Positions 22,201 through 33,253 of a stretch of DNA of 64,000 nt are shown here, piece after piece (the stretch's first letter is position 1; every line of letters starts with the position of its first letter). Source of the stretch: Saccharum officinarum (taxonomy: Eukaryota > Streptophyta > Magnoliopsida > Poales > Poaceae); contig CM036160.1 of NCBI GenBank assembly GCA_020631735.1, positions 111,644,680 to 111,708,679 on the forward strand, given 5' to 3'. The notes beneath the pieces were generated by a model. It was not told the origin of the DNA. It did no database searches and saw only the letters and a program-made list of their open reading frames with translations. A program made the position numbers and the translations under genes.

Positions 22201-22671
22201 CCTCGACTCGATTTCCAAATAAAGCAAGATCTTATGTACGGAGTGCCCCCAAAAAAAAGAACAACCAAAATTTTACTACTTCCGAGAAACCTAAGAGCGA
22301 GCGATCTTTGGCACTGCCCGAACCTCCCAAGAACATAAATTCGACAGACGTACAGACCGTGGCGAAAGATCACAGAACAGGGGAGAGAGAGGGAGGGAGG
22401 GAAAGGCTGGGGAGTCTTACTTCCAGACGTCGTGCTCCCGGTCGGCGGCCGCAGCAGCGGCCGTGCGTCGGGAGGCGGGCATGGGGGTGAGCCACTGGGA
22501 GTAGTCGCGGTCGAAGAACTCCCAGTCCGGGAGCAGCACGCCGGCGATGGCGAGGATGCCGAAGCCGTACGTGGCCGCCGCCTTGCGCAGCGACGCCGTG
22601 GCCAGCCCCGTGAGCACCACGGCCGCCGCCAGCGCCACGAGGCTCCGCCGTAGCAGCTCGTCCCTCCCCAT
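19237..22671 (-). CDS. DTM1: SPC12/SPCS1-like ER membrane protein resembling rice DTM1
   Basis: Exons on the minus strand are 22671-22421 (phase 2, donor gtaaga) and 19324-19237, giving 112 aa. The start is taken at MGRDELLRRS; the frame is also open upstream, but that part is low-complexity. Two hydrophobic segments (about residues 10-28 and 33-50) precede LPDWEFFDRDYSQWLTPMP, which matches the signature region of signal peptidase complex subunit 1. The second exon adds a third hydrophobic stretch, YGFGLYKWWMYV, and a short tail. In rice a protein of this type, DTM1, lies in the ER membrane and is needed for tapetum development and early meiosis. The resemblance to DTM1 is from memory of its sequence; the SPC12-type fold is clearer. 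The protein probably modulates signal peptide cleavage rather than performing it. The 3.1-kb intron is large for a 339-nt coding sequence. Confidence 0.75.
19325..22420 (-). other. 3.1-kb intron of the DTM1-like gene
   Basis: This is AT-rich sequence without coding similarity. It contains a hexamer repeat (aggaac, about four copies) at about 21893-21915 and short duplicated motifs near 20245-20285 (ggaaggattgttt). No full transposon was recognised. Confidence 0.5.
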
Positions 22672-24626
22672 GCCGCCCGCAGCGCCGGGACCCTCGGCCG
22701 CCAGCCACACGCGTCGACCGTACAGACCTCGAAGCTGTGCCTCCCCTCCCTCGTCCTTCCCCTCGGCTGGGGACACGAAACGAGAAGCGCGTGCGCTCTG
22801 CGCTGCTGCTGCTGCTGCTGCCGCCGCCGCCGCCGCCGCCTGCCTCGGTTTCCCTTCCCCTCCCCCTGGCCTAGGCTCGTTTCGCGTGCTGCCGTAGCTT
22901 TGCTGCCGCTGCTGGTTTCTCTGGCTCTGCGACTGCGCGTAGGCTCTGGCGCGCCGCGACATGGACTCGGTCTATTTTTATGGCGTGGGCGGAGGTGGGC
23001 TTTGGCACGCAGACATGTGGGGCCCGCTTCGGGCCAGCCATTGGATCAGCATGCCGCTGTCAGGAGTTAATGAAGTTATTAGCCCACGTGTTAAGCAGCT
23101 TAGACTTTGTTTAGTCCAGGGAGGTAAAGTTTTAGGGTATCACATCGTATGTTTTAAGAAAGGATGTTTGATATACTAATAAAAAAACTAATTACAGAAT
23201 TCGCCTATAAACTGTGAGATGAATTTATGAAGACTAATTAATTTATCATTAGCACATGTTTACTGTAGCACGTCATTGTCTAATCACGGACTAATTAGCT
23301 TTAAAAAATTCGTCTCACAAAATACATACAGTGTGTATAATTAATTATTTTTTAGTCTATATTTAATACTCCATATACATATATGAAACATGCTATGCGT
23401 AAAGTTTTGAACCGATAAAACCAAAGCACACGCTCATTCATTCGGTCACTGACCATCATGGGCTTTTTCAGGGTGGGTCCGTCGACAACAGCCAACTACA
23501 TGTGTTGACATGCAACTATAAAGTACGGGGCATCGCGTATTCAACATTTCCAGCAATTTTTGTAGATTTGCTGGAAACCCTCGCTTTCACGATGGACCAA
23601 TTCTCTATGCCTTGTCTTCATAAAATGCAAGCAGTCTGTACTTGCCATGACTTGTTAGTCTGAGTCAAAATTTTAGAACTTCAGTTAGAAATAATGTATG
23701 AAATGTGAATTGAGCAATAGATTTGTTGGTTAGGATCATTATAATGAAACATGTACTCAGCTTTGTGGTTGCTCATGTTTTTTTGTTTTTATTCTGGATT
23801 AATGTTCTTACTGTTTCAATGATAAATAACATGGTCAACGATATTGAGATATCTATGGTGTATCTGGAGGTACAGTGAACCTAGGGGTAGAACGCATGTG
23901 CATGTGTTTATAGGGGTGAATTCCAGTATATGATGCTCTTATTTTTTCGGTGGTAAACGTATGTCCCTCTATAATGAACAGCCGTGGTGAATTCATAGAT
24001 ATTCATAGAGGTGAGTGTATATGAGCGTTTTCATCTCTCTATCGTGATTCGCAAGAAAACTAGGGAATATTCAGTTTGAAAACGACATATTGATCGTTGC
24101 CGTTGATATATAATCAAAGTAGCAAACGTATATGTATTTATGTCTTTTGTTTTAAGCAAGATAGATAATAATTACACACAACCGTGTGTGCACGCTCTGG
24201 TTTTTATGACTACATTGGAGAGTTTGAACCCATAAAAAATGAGATTGATAAAATCATCATATCTGGCTCTCAAGTCTCAACGGGTGAGGCACGTCCTCTA
24301 CACCGACACGAATTGGCTACTTGTTTGTGCGGATACTATCATAAGAAACATGACTAACGTGTTCACGTCCTTGTAATCACGTTAGCAGGTAGTTAAATCC
24401 ACGGACGAATCTATTAGGTATTCTGGTTGAGCTAACTGTATGTATGTATGTATACGGTGGGCCGCGTGGGAGAAGCGGAAATAGAGATCAACCCATGGAC
24501 GTACGTAATTGACCCTCTCTCTCCTCATTTTCGGCCTCATGTAGCCATCTAAAACACAGTACTAGCCGTGCCTGCGTCTGCGTGCTCGTCGCATCTTGTT
24601 CCTTCCATGGCAAAGCGAAAGGTCTA
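22672..24626. other. Promoter side of the DTM1-like gene and intergenic DNA
   Basis: A GC-rich leader with (gct)n/(gcc)n triplets at 22802-22842 precedes the gene. A Tourist-family MITE lies at 23104-23425. The rest, to 24626, is AT-rich with no gene seen. Confidence 0.5.
23104..23425. mobile_element. Diverged Tourist-family MITE
   Basis: The left part is gactttgtttagtccagg and the right part accgataaaaccaaagcac. The interior shares gtttactgtagcacgtcatt, ttcgtctcacaaaatac and atatttaatactccatatac with the related elements. The ends are less well conserved than in the other copies. Confidence 0.55.
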
Positions 24627-24976
24627 CTCCCTCCGTCCCAGGTTTATTTGCACATTTAGCACTGGGCACGAAGACCAAGGTGTGTATGAAATTACGGAAA
24701 TGCCCTTGTACATTAAGAACCAAAGCGAGCATCGGTGCGGAACGTGAGAGGGAAACGAGTGGACGGGAGCTTCTGGAGCCTCCCACATTTTTCTTTTCTT
24801 TTTTTTCACACAAGTTGTTTTGATATTTTCTTGGATCCACACGCAAAACTTGTGGCTGGTAACGCCTCTGCACTGCAACACGTACCGGAGCAGCAGATGT
24901 GGTACTCCATGGAGGCCGGTTAATTTGGGAAAAAATTCAAATCCCAGATGTGCGTTTATATATGGGACGGAGGGAG
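24627..24976. mobile_element. Stowaway-type MITE, 350 bp
   Basis: The left end is ctccctccgtcccaggttta and the right end atatgggacggagggag. The element is flanked by TA on both sides (24625-24626, 24977-24978). The interior contains cggaaatgcccttgtacatt. The ends resemble the element at 31899-32246. Confidence 0.85.
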
Positions 24977-25317
24977 TACTCCGTAGCCTGCAGCCTGCAG
25001 GTGGTTGGAGTCGGAAGCGAGTACCCAAGTTGATCCCGCCCTCGAAGACGTGACAGCCAGAGAGGCAGTGATGACGAGGAACACGCTTCGTTTCCTCCCC
25101 CAGATGAGCCCAGCGGAGCGGCAGTCCCCCGCCGTCGCCTAATCGCGCACTCCAAAAGCGACCAGCGCACGCCGGCGCTACGGCACCCGGCGGCAGGGCA
25201 GCCTGCCTAACCAGTAACCAGGGAAGCCCCCACCACGCTGGCATAGTGGCATGGCAGGCCGTGCCGGTGTGCGGTGTGCGGTGTCTCCGGCACGGCCGCA
25301 CGGGCGCCGCCGTAGGT
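24977..25317. other. Intergenic stretch, no gene seen
   Basis: This is mixed-composition sequence between two transposons. Open frames are short and match nothing recognisable. Confidence 0.4.
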
Positions 25318-25821
25318 AAGGCTGGATAACTAGCCGAGCTAGCTCGGCTTGGCTCGACTCGTTAGGTCGGCTCGTTATCTTAACGAGCCAGAAAGCCAGC
25401 TCGGCTCGGCTCGTTATGAGCTCGAGCTGGCTCGTTAGGCTCACGAGCCAGGTATAAAAAATACACAAAATATAATATTTGCATTTATCTAAAGCTTAAA
25501 AATATTAATAATATAAAAATAATATATTCAATAACCTTAAATCGAATAAAGTATTCATATGAGCTAACATATCATCCATTTGTGAAGTGCAGGACATGAA
25601 GTAATACAAAACTAATATAAGTTATGAGGACTTTTTCTCTAAAACTACAGCTCGTTTGGCTCGCGAGCAGCTCACGAGCCAGCTCGAGTTGGCTCGTTAT
25701 AGCTAACGAGCTAAAATCCTGACTTGGCTCGGCTCGTTATCATAACGAGCCGAGCCGAGCTGAGCCAAGCCAGTCACGAGCCGAGCGAGCTAACGAGCTT
25801 CGAGTTTTTCGTTGAGCCTTA
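25318..25821. mobile_element. Inverted-repeat transposon rich in gagctcgag motifs
   Basis: Both halves consist of ggctcgtta / taacgagcc repeats in opposite orientation (left half 25318-25450, right half 25650-25821) around an AT-rich spacer. The element is flanked by gccgtaggt at 25309-25317 and again at 25822-25830. An 8- or 9-bp TSD fits hAT or Mutator. There is no coding capacity, so the element is non-autonomous. Confidence 0.8.
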
Positions 25822-26426
25822 GCCGTAGGTGTACGAGCCGGGGACGGCACTGGTCGCTGGGCGGTGGGAAAGAGGATTCCGTGCGGCTCGCGCGGGAGGA
25901 ATCAGAGGGGAGTAGATGGCCGGCCCCCCTGGGGACAGGTGGGGTGGTGGGGGTGGGCGGATTCGATTGGAGGCCCGGCGGGTTTCGTGCACGCGTCCGT
26001 CGCCATACCCCGTACGCCCGGTATGGACGTTTCGTGTACGGTACACGCCAGGCCAGCGGTCGCCGGTCGCCCCGCCGCCTACCGGTAAGCGGCCGCGATA
26101 GACCGGCGCCGGCGGTCAGCGACCCATCACGCGGAATTCTTTCATCCTCCGACGACGACGAGTCGGGGAACGCGCCTCGCGTGCAGCGTGCGTGCAAACT
26201 GTTGGTCGATGCTCAAAAAGGGACTCCTCAATGAGGAACGTGTTTTTGCGCGGCAAATTTGGTATACCTGGGGCCTGGGCATGGATCGGTGCACTGGTAC
26301 AGCGTACATGCACCCGACCCAACCAGCGCAGCACTACGCAGAGACCTACTGTACCAGAGACGCTCACGACGGCCAGCAGCAATCTTGGAACTGTGGCGCA
26401 CTGTTTCTTCTGCTCTGGTGTGAGAA

Positions 26427-26682
26427 AGGGGCTGTTTAGATGATGAAAAAGTTTGGGTTCGGCTACTGTAGCACTTTTCGTTGTTATTTGGCAAAATTTA
26501 TCCAATCATAGACTAACTAGACTTGAAAGATTCGTCTCGACATTTACAGACAAACTGTGTAATTAGTTTTTTCTTTCGTCTACATTTAGTACTCCATGCA
26601 TGTGTCGCAAGATTTGATGTGACAGATACTGTAGCACTTTTTGGGTTTGCTTTTTGGGTAGAGGTGTCAACTAAACAGGCTC
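26427..26682. mobile_element. Tourist-family MITE
   Basis: The ends are ggggctgtttagatg and the inverse caactaaacaggctc. The interior has ggctactgtagcac, ttcgtctcgacattt, tgtgtaattagtt and tttagtactccatgcatgtg. Confidence 0.75.
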
Positions 26683-28637
26683 AAAATGTGACTGTTGGGC
26701 TATGCCTTTTCTTGCCCCCATTTCCCTTCGGATAGTTATGGTCGTGCATCGCCACTGCGCTGCATTCAAGTAGGGCGGTTGAAAGGCTCCATGTAATTTT
26801 GCAGGGGGCCATGGTACCAGGTTCCTCCGTGTGAAGTGGAACGGTCATTTTGAGCCTGGAAACGATGATGTATCAACTTGCTTGTTCGCTTAGGCTAAAA
26901 ATAAGCGGCTAAAAATACTGTTGGCTGATTTATGTGAGAGAAAAACGTTGCTGACTGGCTAAAAATAAGCGGCTAAAAACTCAAGCAAACGTGAGCTTGC
27001 TCGTGGAATATGCTACATTGCTACTACTAGCATGCTCCTGTGTACCCTGCAGTCGTGCTCCAATCACCTTTGCACAGCACATCAGAGTCGCCTAATCGCG
27101 GTTGCAGAGAATGTCCCGAGAGGGGATCTTCAGAATCGCCGCTGTCAACAGTGCGCATCAGCAGTTAAGCGTGCACAGCACCCTTCAACACCCGTCACGA
27201 ACAAAACAAGCCAAGCCATCCAGGCCATCGCCATGCCGCCATTAAACAGGTCAAGGCATCGCGACCACTGGATCGTGGCATCTCATGCTCACGTCGTGTT
27301 CCATATTTCCATCGCCTTTCCCTTCGCCCATCCTGTCTCTATCAATTTGCAGTGACTCGTAGTTGTAGCGCATAATTTCATCTGCCAATTCTCCGTGGCT
27401 CTTCTAGTACAGAAGTTAATGATGTTCTTTTATCAAAAGAAAACAAAAAAAGGTTCGAAATACTACTGCTGTGCTAGCATGAAGGATAAGCAGCGGGCAA
27501 AAGAAAGCCACGACTGTCTACAGATAATAGCGACTTGTTGGAAGCCGTCGGTGTCCTGCGTATGAGCAGGAGGTCACCAGCATCATTAAGCCAAGAAGCA
27601 CTCACATCATCTGCGTAGCAGTGTAGCACTAATGGTCGCACTGACCTGTACGGCCCCATGTAGCGTTGAGAGATCAGATGCTTCAGTTCCAATGCTATCG
27701 TTAAGCTCGATCGGCTGATGAAACAAGGCCTGCTTTCTAGCCACGTAGTAACGTTTAAAACAGCTAAAACAGTCACCAACCGATGGATACTTCAATGCTA
27801 AACCGGTGGCTCCATGTACAAATATACAATACAACTAGGGTTCTTCCAATTAAGTGCGAAACTTCTTCACAGATTTAGTAGTAGACTATTGCTAGATTTG
27901 GTTTTCATCGTTAAGAATACCAAGTTTCTTAAGACAGCACCAACTCAATATCAAACACACTGAAGAATAGTTGCACGACATAAGTGTTTTGCAGCACTAC
28001 TTCAACAGTACTTTTCAGCGAAGGAACAGTATTTTTTCCTCTCACAACAAATCAGCATAAGCATCAGCATAAGCCAAATTTCAGCGAAACGAACAGGACA
28101 ACACACGGCCACAAAGCACACTGTTTGTAAAGATCACAATTGTTCAGAGACTGGAACATTGTTCTTCTAAAACGGGCACATCTGAACAATATCCAGATCA
28201 TGTAGCAAAGACATTTATGAAACAAAAGTCAGTATAGGTGTGTAACTATCTTGATTCTTGACCCCATCTAGTCATGAATACCAACTTGCCTAAGATTACA
28301 GAATGATTGAATTTTGGAGGCTTCTACCAATAAACAGTAGGATGCTACAAGACATGGCAAGCAATTTGCTGCCAGAATCATATAGTAACTGACATTCAGA
28401 TACTTCGTCAATGCAACCCGCAGATACAGCTGACAAGGCAAAAACCTACCCTATCAGAAATATCACCCTATAACTTAGAGTGAACTGTTAAAAGAATCTG
28501 TTCATGGACATCAGAAGCATGCCTGTTAATTGTAATAGTCATGCTGACAATTATGTAACAACTACCAAAGAAAGCTTTAGCAACATGCTTGAACTGGTAT
28601 TATCAACCCAATTTGGAATGAATCATTAAGTACATGC

Positions 28638-28868
28638 TCTGTTTGGTTCTTGGCCAGACCTAGCCACACCAGAGTTGAGGCCGCACCGCATATTGTGCGG
28701 ACAAAATGAGCGCCAAGCTTTGGGTGAACTGTGGCCAGCAAATGCACTACGCTGAGCCTTCACGAGAGCGGTATGCTGCAGGTTGCCACAAGTTCGGCCG
28801 CGAAGCAAACACAAGGCAAACTGTGGGCATGGTGAGCAGTGGCGTGCTCTGGACAGGAACCAAACACA
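28638..28868. mobile_element. MITE with ctgtttggttc ends
   Basis: The left end is ctgtttggttcttggccaga and the right end tctggacaggaaccaaacac. Imperfect inverted repeats continue inward (cctagccacacc versus gcagtggcgtg). It is non-coding. Confidence 0.65.
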
Positions 28869-29732
28869 CCCATAGAACACAGATCATGAGTACAGATATA
28901 CACTTATAGTCCCATTATCCCATACAAAACAGATGATGGGAAACTGAGAAGATGCAGAGGAGAATAGAGAAGATATTCTAGGATTTGTGTGCATTTACAA
29001 ATTGTACCAAACAAACTGGTACTTTGGAAGGAAGCATAATCAAATATTTTCAGTCAAGCAATATCATATCTTCAGTTCTGCGCAAACACCAGGAACATTT
29101 ATATTCACCGACCTACTCAAGCAAATCTAATGCCAGAATCCTAAAACCGAGTAATTTGACTAGACTACCCAAGCAAGCGTTTCGAACAACCATCATAGTT
29201 CAGCACAAAACAACTCGACCCAAAAGTAATTTCCTCACTGGAAACCAGATTACAGAAACCTGTCTATGGGCTATGGCATATAGTCATGATCCACCACAAT
29301 GCAGAATGAATTGCAAACGACAAATCGATCAGACAAAATTGGTACCACCAAATCACCCACAATCGATCAGACAAAATTGGCTCCCACAATTTCCATGCCA
29401 AAAGGTGTGCACAATTTGGAATTTACTGGGGTAAGGTCTGAGAAATAACTACCTCTTTCGATTTCCTCAGTCACAGGGCAGCAAACAATTTGCCGACAGT
29501 TAAGACTTAAGAACAGAGCATGACGTGCACCAAATTAACAACACAAAACGGCAATTCCGAGTACTACACGGCTATCTATCGTATTATAAGGCCACGATCT
29601 GCAAGACTACAATCCATACTTCACAGATACAATCTGAGTATGAAGTTCACAAGGCCTGGGATCCTCCGTGACAGACCATGACGAGCAGATGAGCAAGCAA
29701 AAGCGGCCAGGGCGAGACTCACACACGCCAGA

Positions 29733-30128
29733 TCAGACCTCGTCCTCGTGGAGCATCATGTTGGGGATGCCCTTGTTGATGGGGAAGCAGCGGCTGGTGT
29801 CGGGGCAGACGAGGGAGCCCTCCTGGACGTGGACCTCGAGGAGCGCGTGGTGGATGCGGCGGATGGCGCTGCCCTCGACGTCGGCGGCGCCCTCGGCGAA
29901 GATCTCCTCCTCGGGGGGCTGCTCCTCGGGGAGGAGCTCCGGGAGGCCGAGCGCGCGGGTGGCGGCGACGAGCGCGCGCCAGTCGATCTTGGGGAGGAGG
30001 CCGCGGATGAAGTCGGCGTTGAGCTCCACCTCCTTGGTGCACCACTTGGTCGCCTCCAGCGTCAACGGGTAGCCGGTGGTTGCGCCCCGGACGTTCGACG
30101 CCAGCATGTTGTGCGTCAGGAGCCTCAT
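29733..30128 (-). CDS. TRM112: TRM112, methyltransferase activator subunit
   Basis: A single exon of 131 aa runs from MRLLTHNML to the conserved terminus GIPNMMLHEDEV. TRM112 is the small zinc-binding partner that stabilises and activates several SAM-dependent methyltransferases acting on tRNA, rRNA and the release factor eRF1, in cytosol and nucleus. The whole family layout is visible: N-terminal strand with the LLTHN motif, central helical insert (FIRGLLPKIDW... and the acidic EEQPPEEEIF loop), then VHVQEGSLVCPDTSRCFPI. The start at 30128 is chosen because it gives the family-typical first residues. An open frame extends upstream but is arginine-rich and unlike the family. The length is near normal for plant homologues. 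No intron or lesion is seen. Confidence 0.93.
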   Translation of the reverse strand: MRLLTHNMLASNVRGATTGYPLTLEATKWCTKEVELNADFIRGLLPKIDWRALVAATRALGLPELLPEEQPPEEEIFAEGAADVEGSAIRRIHHALLEVHVQEGSLVCPDTSRCFPINKGIPNMMLHEDEV

Positions 30129-30854
30129 CTCTCTCTCGCGTCGCTCGCCTCGGGTCTCGCGCTGCTCCGGCGGCGTGGAGCGGCTGCGGAGTAAAACCCT
30201 AGCGGAGTGCAATGGGGAATGCGGGAGCGGGAGGATTAGACGATTCTGGAGCCGGGGAGGACTGGGTTTTGGCCTTCTGCTTTGGGATTCGTGCTGTCAT
30301 AGAGGATCAGGTGACGGCGTGACGCGCGAACGACGGCAGAAGGTTGTTGTGGCTGACGCATCGCAACGAAACTGCAATTATGTTGGGCCTCGTTTGACAC
30401 GGCTCCACTTTATTAGAGAAGTCATGTTTTTTTAGCTTCATAAACAACTTTATTGGTGGAGCTGGAGCCGTTTTGATAAGTTGTTTGGCAAAACAACTCC
30501 ACATATACCCCTGTTCGGCTAAGCTTATCAGCACGGCTTATCAGCCGTGGAACAGCGTTTTTCTCTCACAGCAAATCAGCCACAGCCGGCTTATAAACAA
30601 AAAAAAACAGCCTGCCGAACAGGGCCATAAAGTTCCTTAAAATATGCTCTCACAGAAAGCCATGTAGGATGAGGTGAAGCCGGGAGAAGCCATTATTTTT
30701 TTTGCTCTTTCCCATTCCAAAGCTCTATGAGAGCACGTTTTTAGAAGCTTCATCAGTGGAGCCATTTCATTTTATCCCGTTTGAAAGAAAATTGCTCCAA
30801 ACGGCTCCTGAAGCCGCTGGAGAAGCCCTGCCAAACGGGGCCTTAAAAAAACTA
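30129..30854. other. Upstream flank of TRM112
   Basis: This is the probable TRM112 promoter and 5' UTR. It includes a small MITE at about 30508-30625 and an inverted gctccactt / aagtggagc-like repeat region (30390-30850). No gene is seen. Confidence 0.45.
30508..30625. mobile_element. Short MITE with ccctgttcggc ends
   Basis: The left end is ccctgttcggctaagc and the right end gcctgccgaacaggg. The interior has ttatcagccgtggaacag and tttttctctcacagcaaat, a motif set that also appears near 28030, 31600 and 39480. Confidence 0.65.
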
Positions 30855-31583
30855 GAGTAAATTGTACTGTGGGTACCTAAACTATTTGGTGTTTCACAGA
30901 TGGGTACTCCAACTAAAAAACGTAACTTCTGGGTACTGGAACTATACTTACGTAACTTCTAGGTACTTCAACTAAAAACGTAACGTCTAGGTATTGGAAC
31001 TATACTTGGGTAACTTCTGGGTACTAGCGCTTGAGCAGCACCGCGCCCACGTCGACGGCGGCGGCACTCGCTCGCCGTGGGACAGGCGGAGCAGAGCTCC
31101 CGCTCTCACGCACCGTGCATGCCACTGTAGGCGAGCTGCCGTGGGAAACCACGCCTTGCCTATGGCCGCGCAGCGCTCGCGCTAGGGCCCCACAGGTGGC
31201 TGCCCTCGTCGACATGGACTGCTACGCGCTCTGGGTGTGGAGTCCGGCGGCACTGACGGCCACGCTTGGGACCAACCACGATGTGAGGACTAGCGATGAA
31301 AATAGATGGAAACGAACGGAAAAACCTTATTTCTACTTCTGTTTCTATATTTTTTCCGTCCGTTTTCAACGCTAGTGAGGACCCGACAGCTCCCTCTCTC
31401 TGCTCAAGCGCCAGTACCCAGAAGTTATGTAAGTATAGTTCTAGTACCTGGATGTTACGTTTTTAGTTGGAGTACCTAGAAGTTACGTAAGTATAGTTCC
31501 AGTACCTAGAAGTTATGTTTTTTAGTTGGAGTACCCATCTGTGAAACACCAAATAGTTTAGGTACCCACAGTGCAATTTACTC
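30855..31583. mobile_element. Mutator-like MITE with about 170-bp inverted repeats
   Basis: The outer ends are gagtaaattgtactgtgggt and the inverse of gtgcaatttactc. Inverted similarity continues for about 170 bp through repeated blocks of taacttctgggtact and tggaactatacttacg. The element is flanked by aaaaaaacta (30845-30854, 31584-31593). Long TIRs plus a 9-10 bp TSD fit Mutator. The spacer (31024-31395) is GC-rich and unlike the TIRs; it contains the small nested element at 31291-31374. Confidence 0.8.
31291..31374. mobile_element. 84-bp hAT-like mini-element nested in the Mutator-like element
   Basis: The ends are tagcgatgaaaa and the inverse ttcaacgcta, flanked by the 8-bp direct repeat gtgaggac (31283-31290, 31375-31382). 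An 8-bp TSD is the hAT signature. Confidence 0.75.
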
Positions 31584-31751
31584 AAAAAAACTAATTAGCT
31601 GTTGGCTGATGGTTGTTGTGACTGATAAGCCGGCTGATACTGTTTTGTTTTAAGAGAAAAAACGGTATATCATGTGCGATAAGCTACGAATTTATCCTGC
31701 TATCAGAGAGGACAGGATGAATGAATGCTTTGGCTTACGAAATGTTTAATA

Positions 31752-31896
31752 CTCCCTCCGTTTTAAATTATAAGTCGCTTTGACTTCTTGATTCATTCAT
31801 TTTACTACGTAACTAGACATATTATTATATCTAAATGTATAGTAAAATTGATGTAAAAATAAAATCAAAGTGACTTATAATTTAGAACGAAGGGAG
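31752..31896. mobile_element. Stowaway MITE, 145 bp
   Basis: The left end is ctccctccgttttaaattat and the right end ttataatttagaacgaaggg, with TA at 31750-31751 and 31897-31898. It abuts the next Stowaway-type element with only the TA between them. Confidence 0.9.
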
Positions 31897-31898
31897 TA

Positions 31899-32246
31899 CT
31901 CCCTCCGTCCCGAAAAAACGCAATCCAGCGATTCAAAATTTGTCCGAAAAATATTGCGCTTTTATACGGTGTCAGAAGCAGGTTGAGGTGCCAGGGCACG
32001 TTGACCAATCGGCTTTCAAAAGCCTGTAACCTTCATGCATGGACGTGGCACCTTGTTGGCCACTCGTTTAAACTTCTAGAGCATTCTTTCCTGTAGAGCA
32101 GTTTGTTTGTTGTTGATAAATGGTGCGCTGCAAAACTGACAGACACTTGGTGTATAAGTGCACACAAGGGTATTTTGGTAATTTCCCTAGCTGCATTGGT
32201 ATCTATGCCCGATCCTACAATTACGTTTTTTACCGGATAGAGGGAG
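31899..32246. mobile_element. Stowaway-type MITE, 348 bp
   Basis: The left end is ctccctccgtcccgaaaaaa and the right end gttttttaccggatagaggg, inverted with about four mismatches. TA dinucleotides lie on both sides (31897-31898 shared with the neighbour, 32247-32248). Confidence 0.8.
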
Positions 32247-33253
32247 TACAATAGTTGTCGCATAGATTATATTTAGTTATATATACTGCTTTGATGCCTG
32301 AAACACTTGTTGCGAAAGTAAAACCATGGTCCCAACAGTTCGCAAAATCACATCTCATGCATGTTATGTGATCATGTGCAAAGTTGCTGTGAAATAACTC
32401 AATTTAGGCTTCAAAAAGTGTATTAGTTCAGTCTCATTGTTACTGAAACTGCATATCAAATCTTGCCGTGCCCTTTCTGATTAAAAAAGAATGCTTTGCC
32501 CTGACCTACGCTTTTCATCCAAACAAATTCAGTGGTAGTCTAGTTTACTACTCCCTCCGTTCCAAATTATAAAATTCAAATTATAAAACGTTCTATTCAA
32601 ATTATAAAACGTTCTATCTTTTTTAGATAGATAGATAGTTTTTGTCATGCACTTAGATATACACTATCTCAAAATACATAGTTAAAACAATGTAGCTAAA
32701 AAAGCCAAAACATCCTATAATTTGGAATGGAGGTATCCAACATTGCATTAAATTCAGAGTTAATCAAACTTATTTCTTCTTTTGCAGCCTATGTTACATT
32801 TTGTCTGACCATGAACAGTACAATTAGGTAGTTCTTGTCATGGTAAAAATGTACAGGTTAATTCTAATGCAATGACCTACCCTTGCTATCTTCAGTATTG
32901 CTAATCTGTTACATGTTGCTTCAAGTATGTTTTTCAATAATTCACTAAAACCTATGCTTGCTATATATTCCCACAGCTTCGATGGAAGAAAGTGGTCCTT
33001 TGACCACTGATTTCACGTGGTATTTATCCTTCTGGTTTGCCTGAGAGTTAGCCAGGTCATCCTCCTGCCTACCTACGGATATACATCACATGAAAGGTTA
33101 TAAGCGATAGATAGAATGCATACTGCAAAATTATTTAATAAGCTAACATATCTACAAAGGTTAGCTCTGCACCTCATACCGTGCAGAGAATGCAAGCATG
33201 AGCAGAAAAGGAGACGGATACATTGAAAGTTATCACAGGCTCACCAGCAGTTC
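32247..33253. other. Intergenic region with a Stowaway MITE
   Basis: AT-rich sequence. A Stowaway element at 32551-32733 is recognised. The rest, including the 3' side of the ARF pseudogene, holds nothing recognisable. Confidence 0.5.
32551..32733. mobile_element. Stowaway MITE with internal duplication
   Basis: The left end is ctccctccgttccaaattat and the right end ataatttggaatggagg, flanked by TA. Near the left end the block caaattataaaacgttctat is present twice, and a (gata)-type repeat follows. Confidence 0.8.

Larger units (their letters stand above)
25831..29732. other. 3.9-kb intergenic region
   Basis: A GC-rich block (25831-26200) has open frames on both strands but no recognisable domain. 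A Tourist-family MITE lies at 26427-26682. A palindromic element at about 26888-26995 has two aaataagcggctaaaaa copies. A further MITE lies at about 28638-28868. The AT-rich remainder (27000-28600, 28900-29650) yields nothing recognisable. Confidence 0.5.

Noticed and set aside
25812..26234. Paired plus and minus frames in a GC-rich block
   Set aside because: No recognisable domain, frames open on both strands, and no splice-supported extension.
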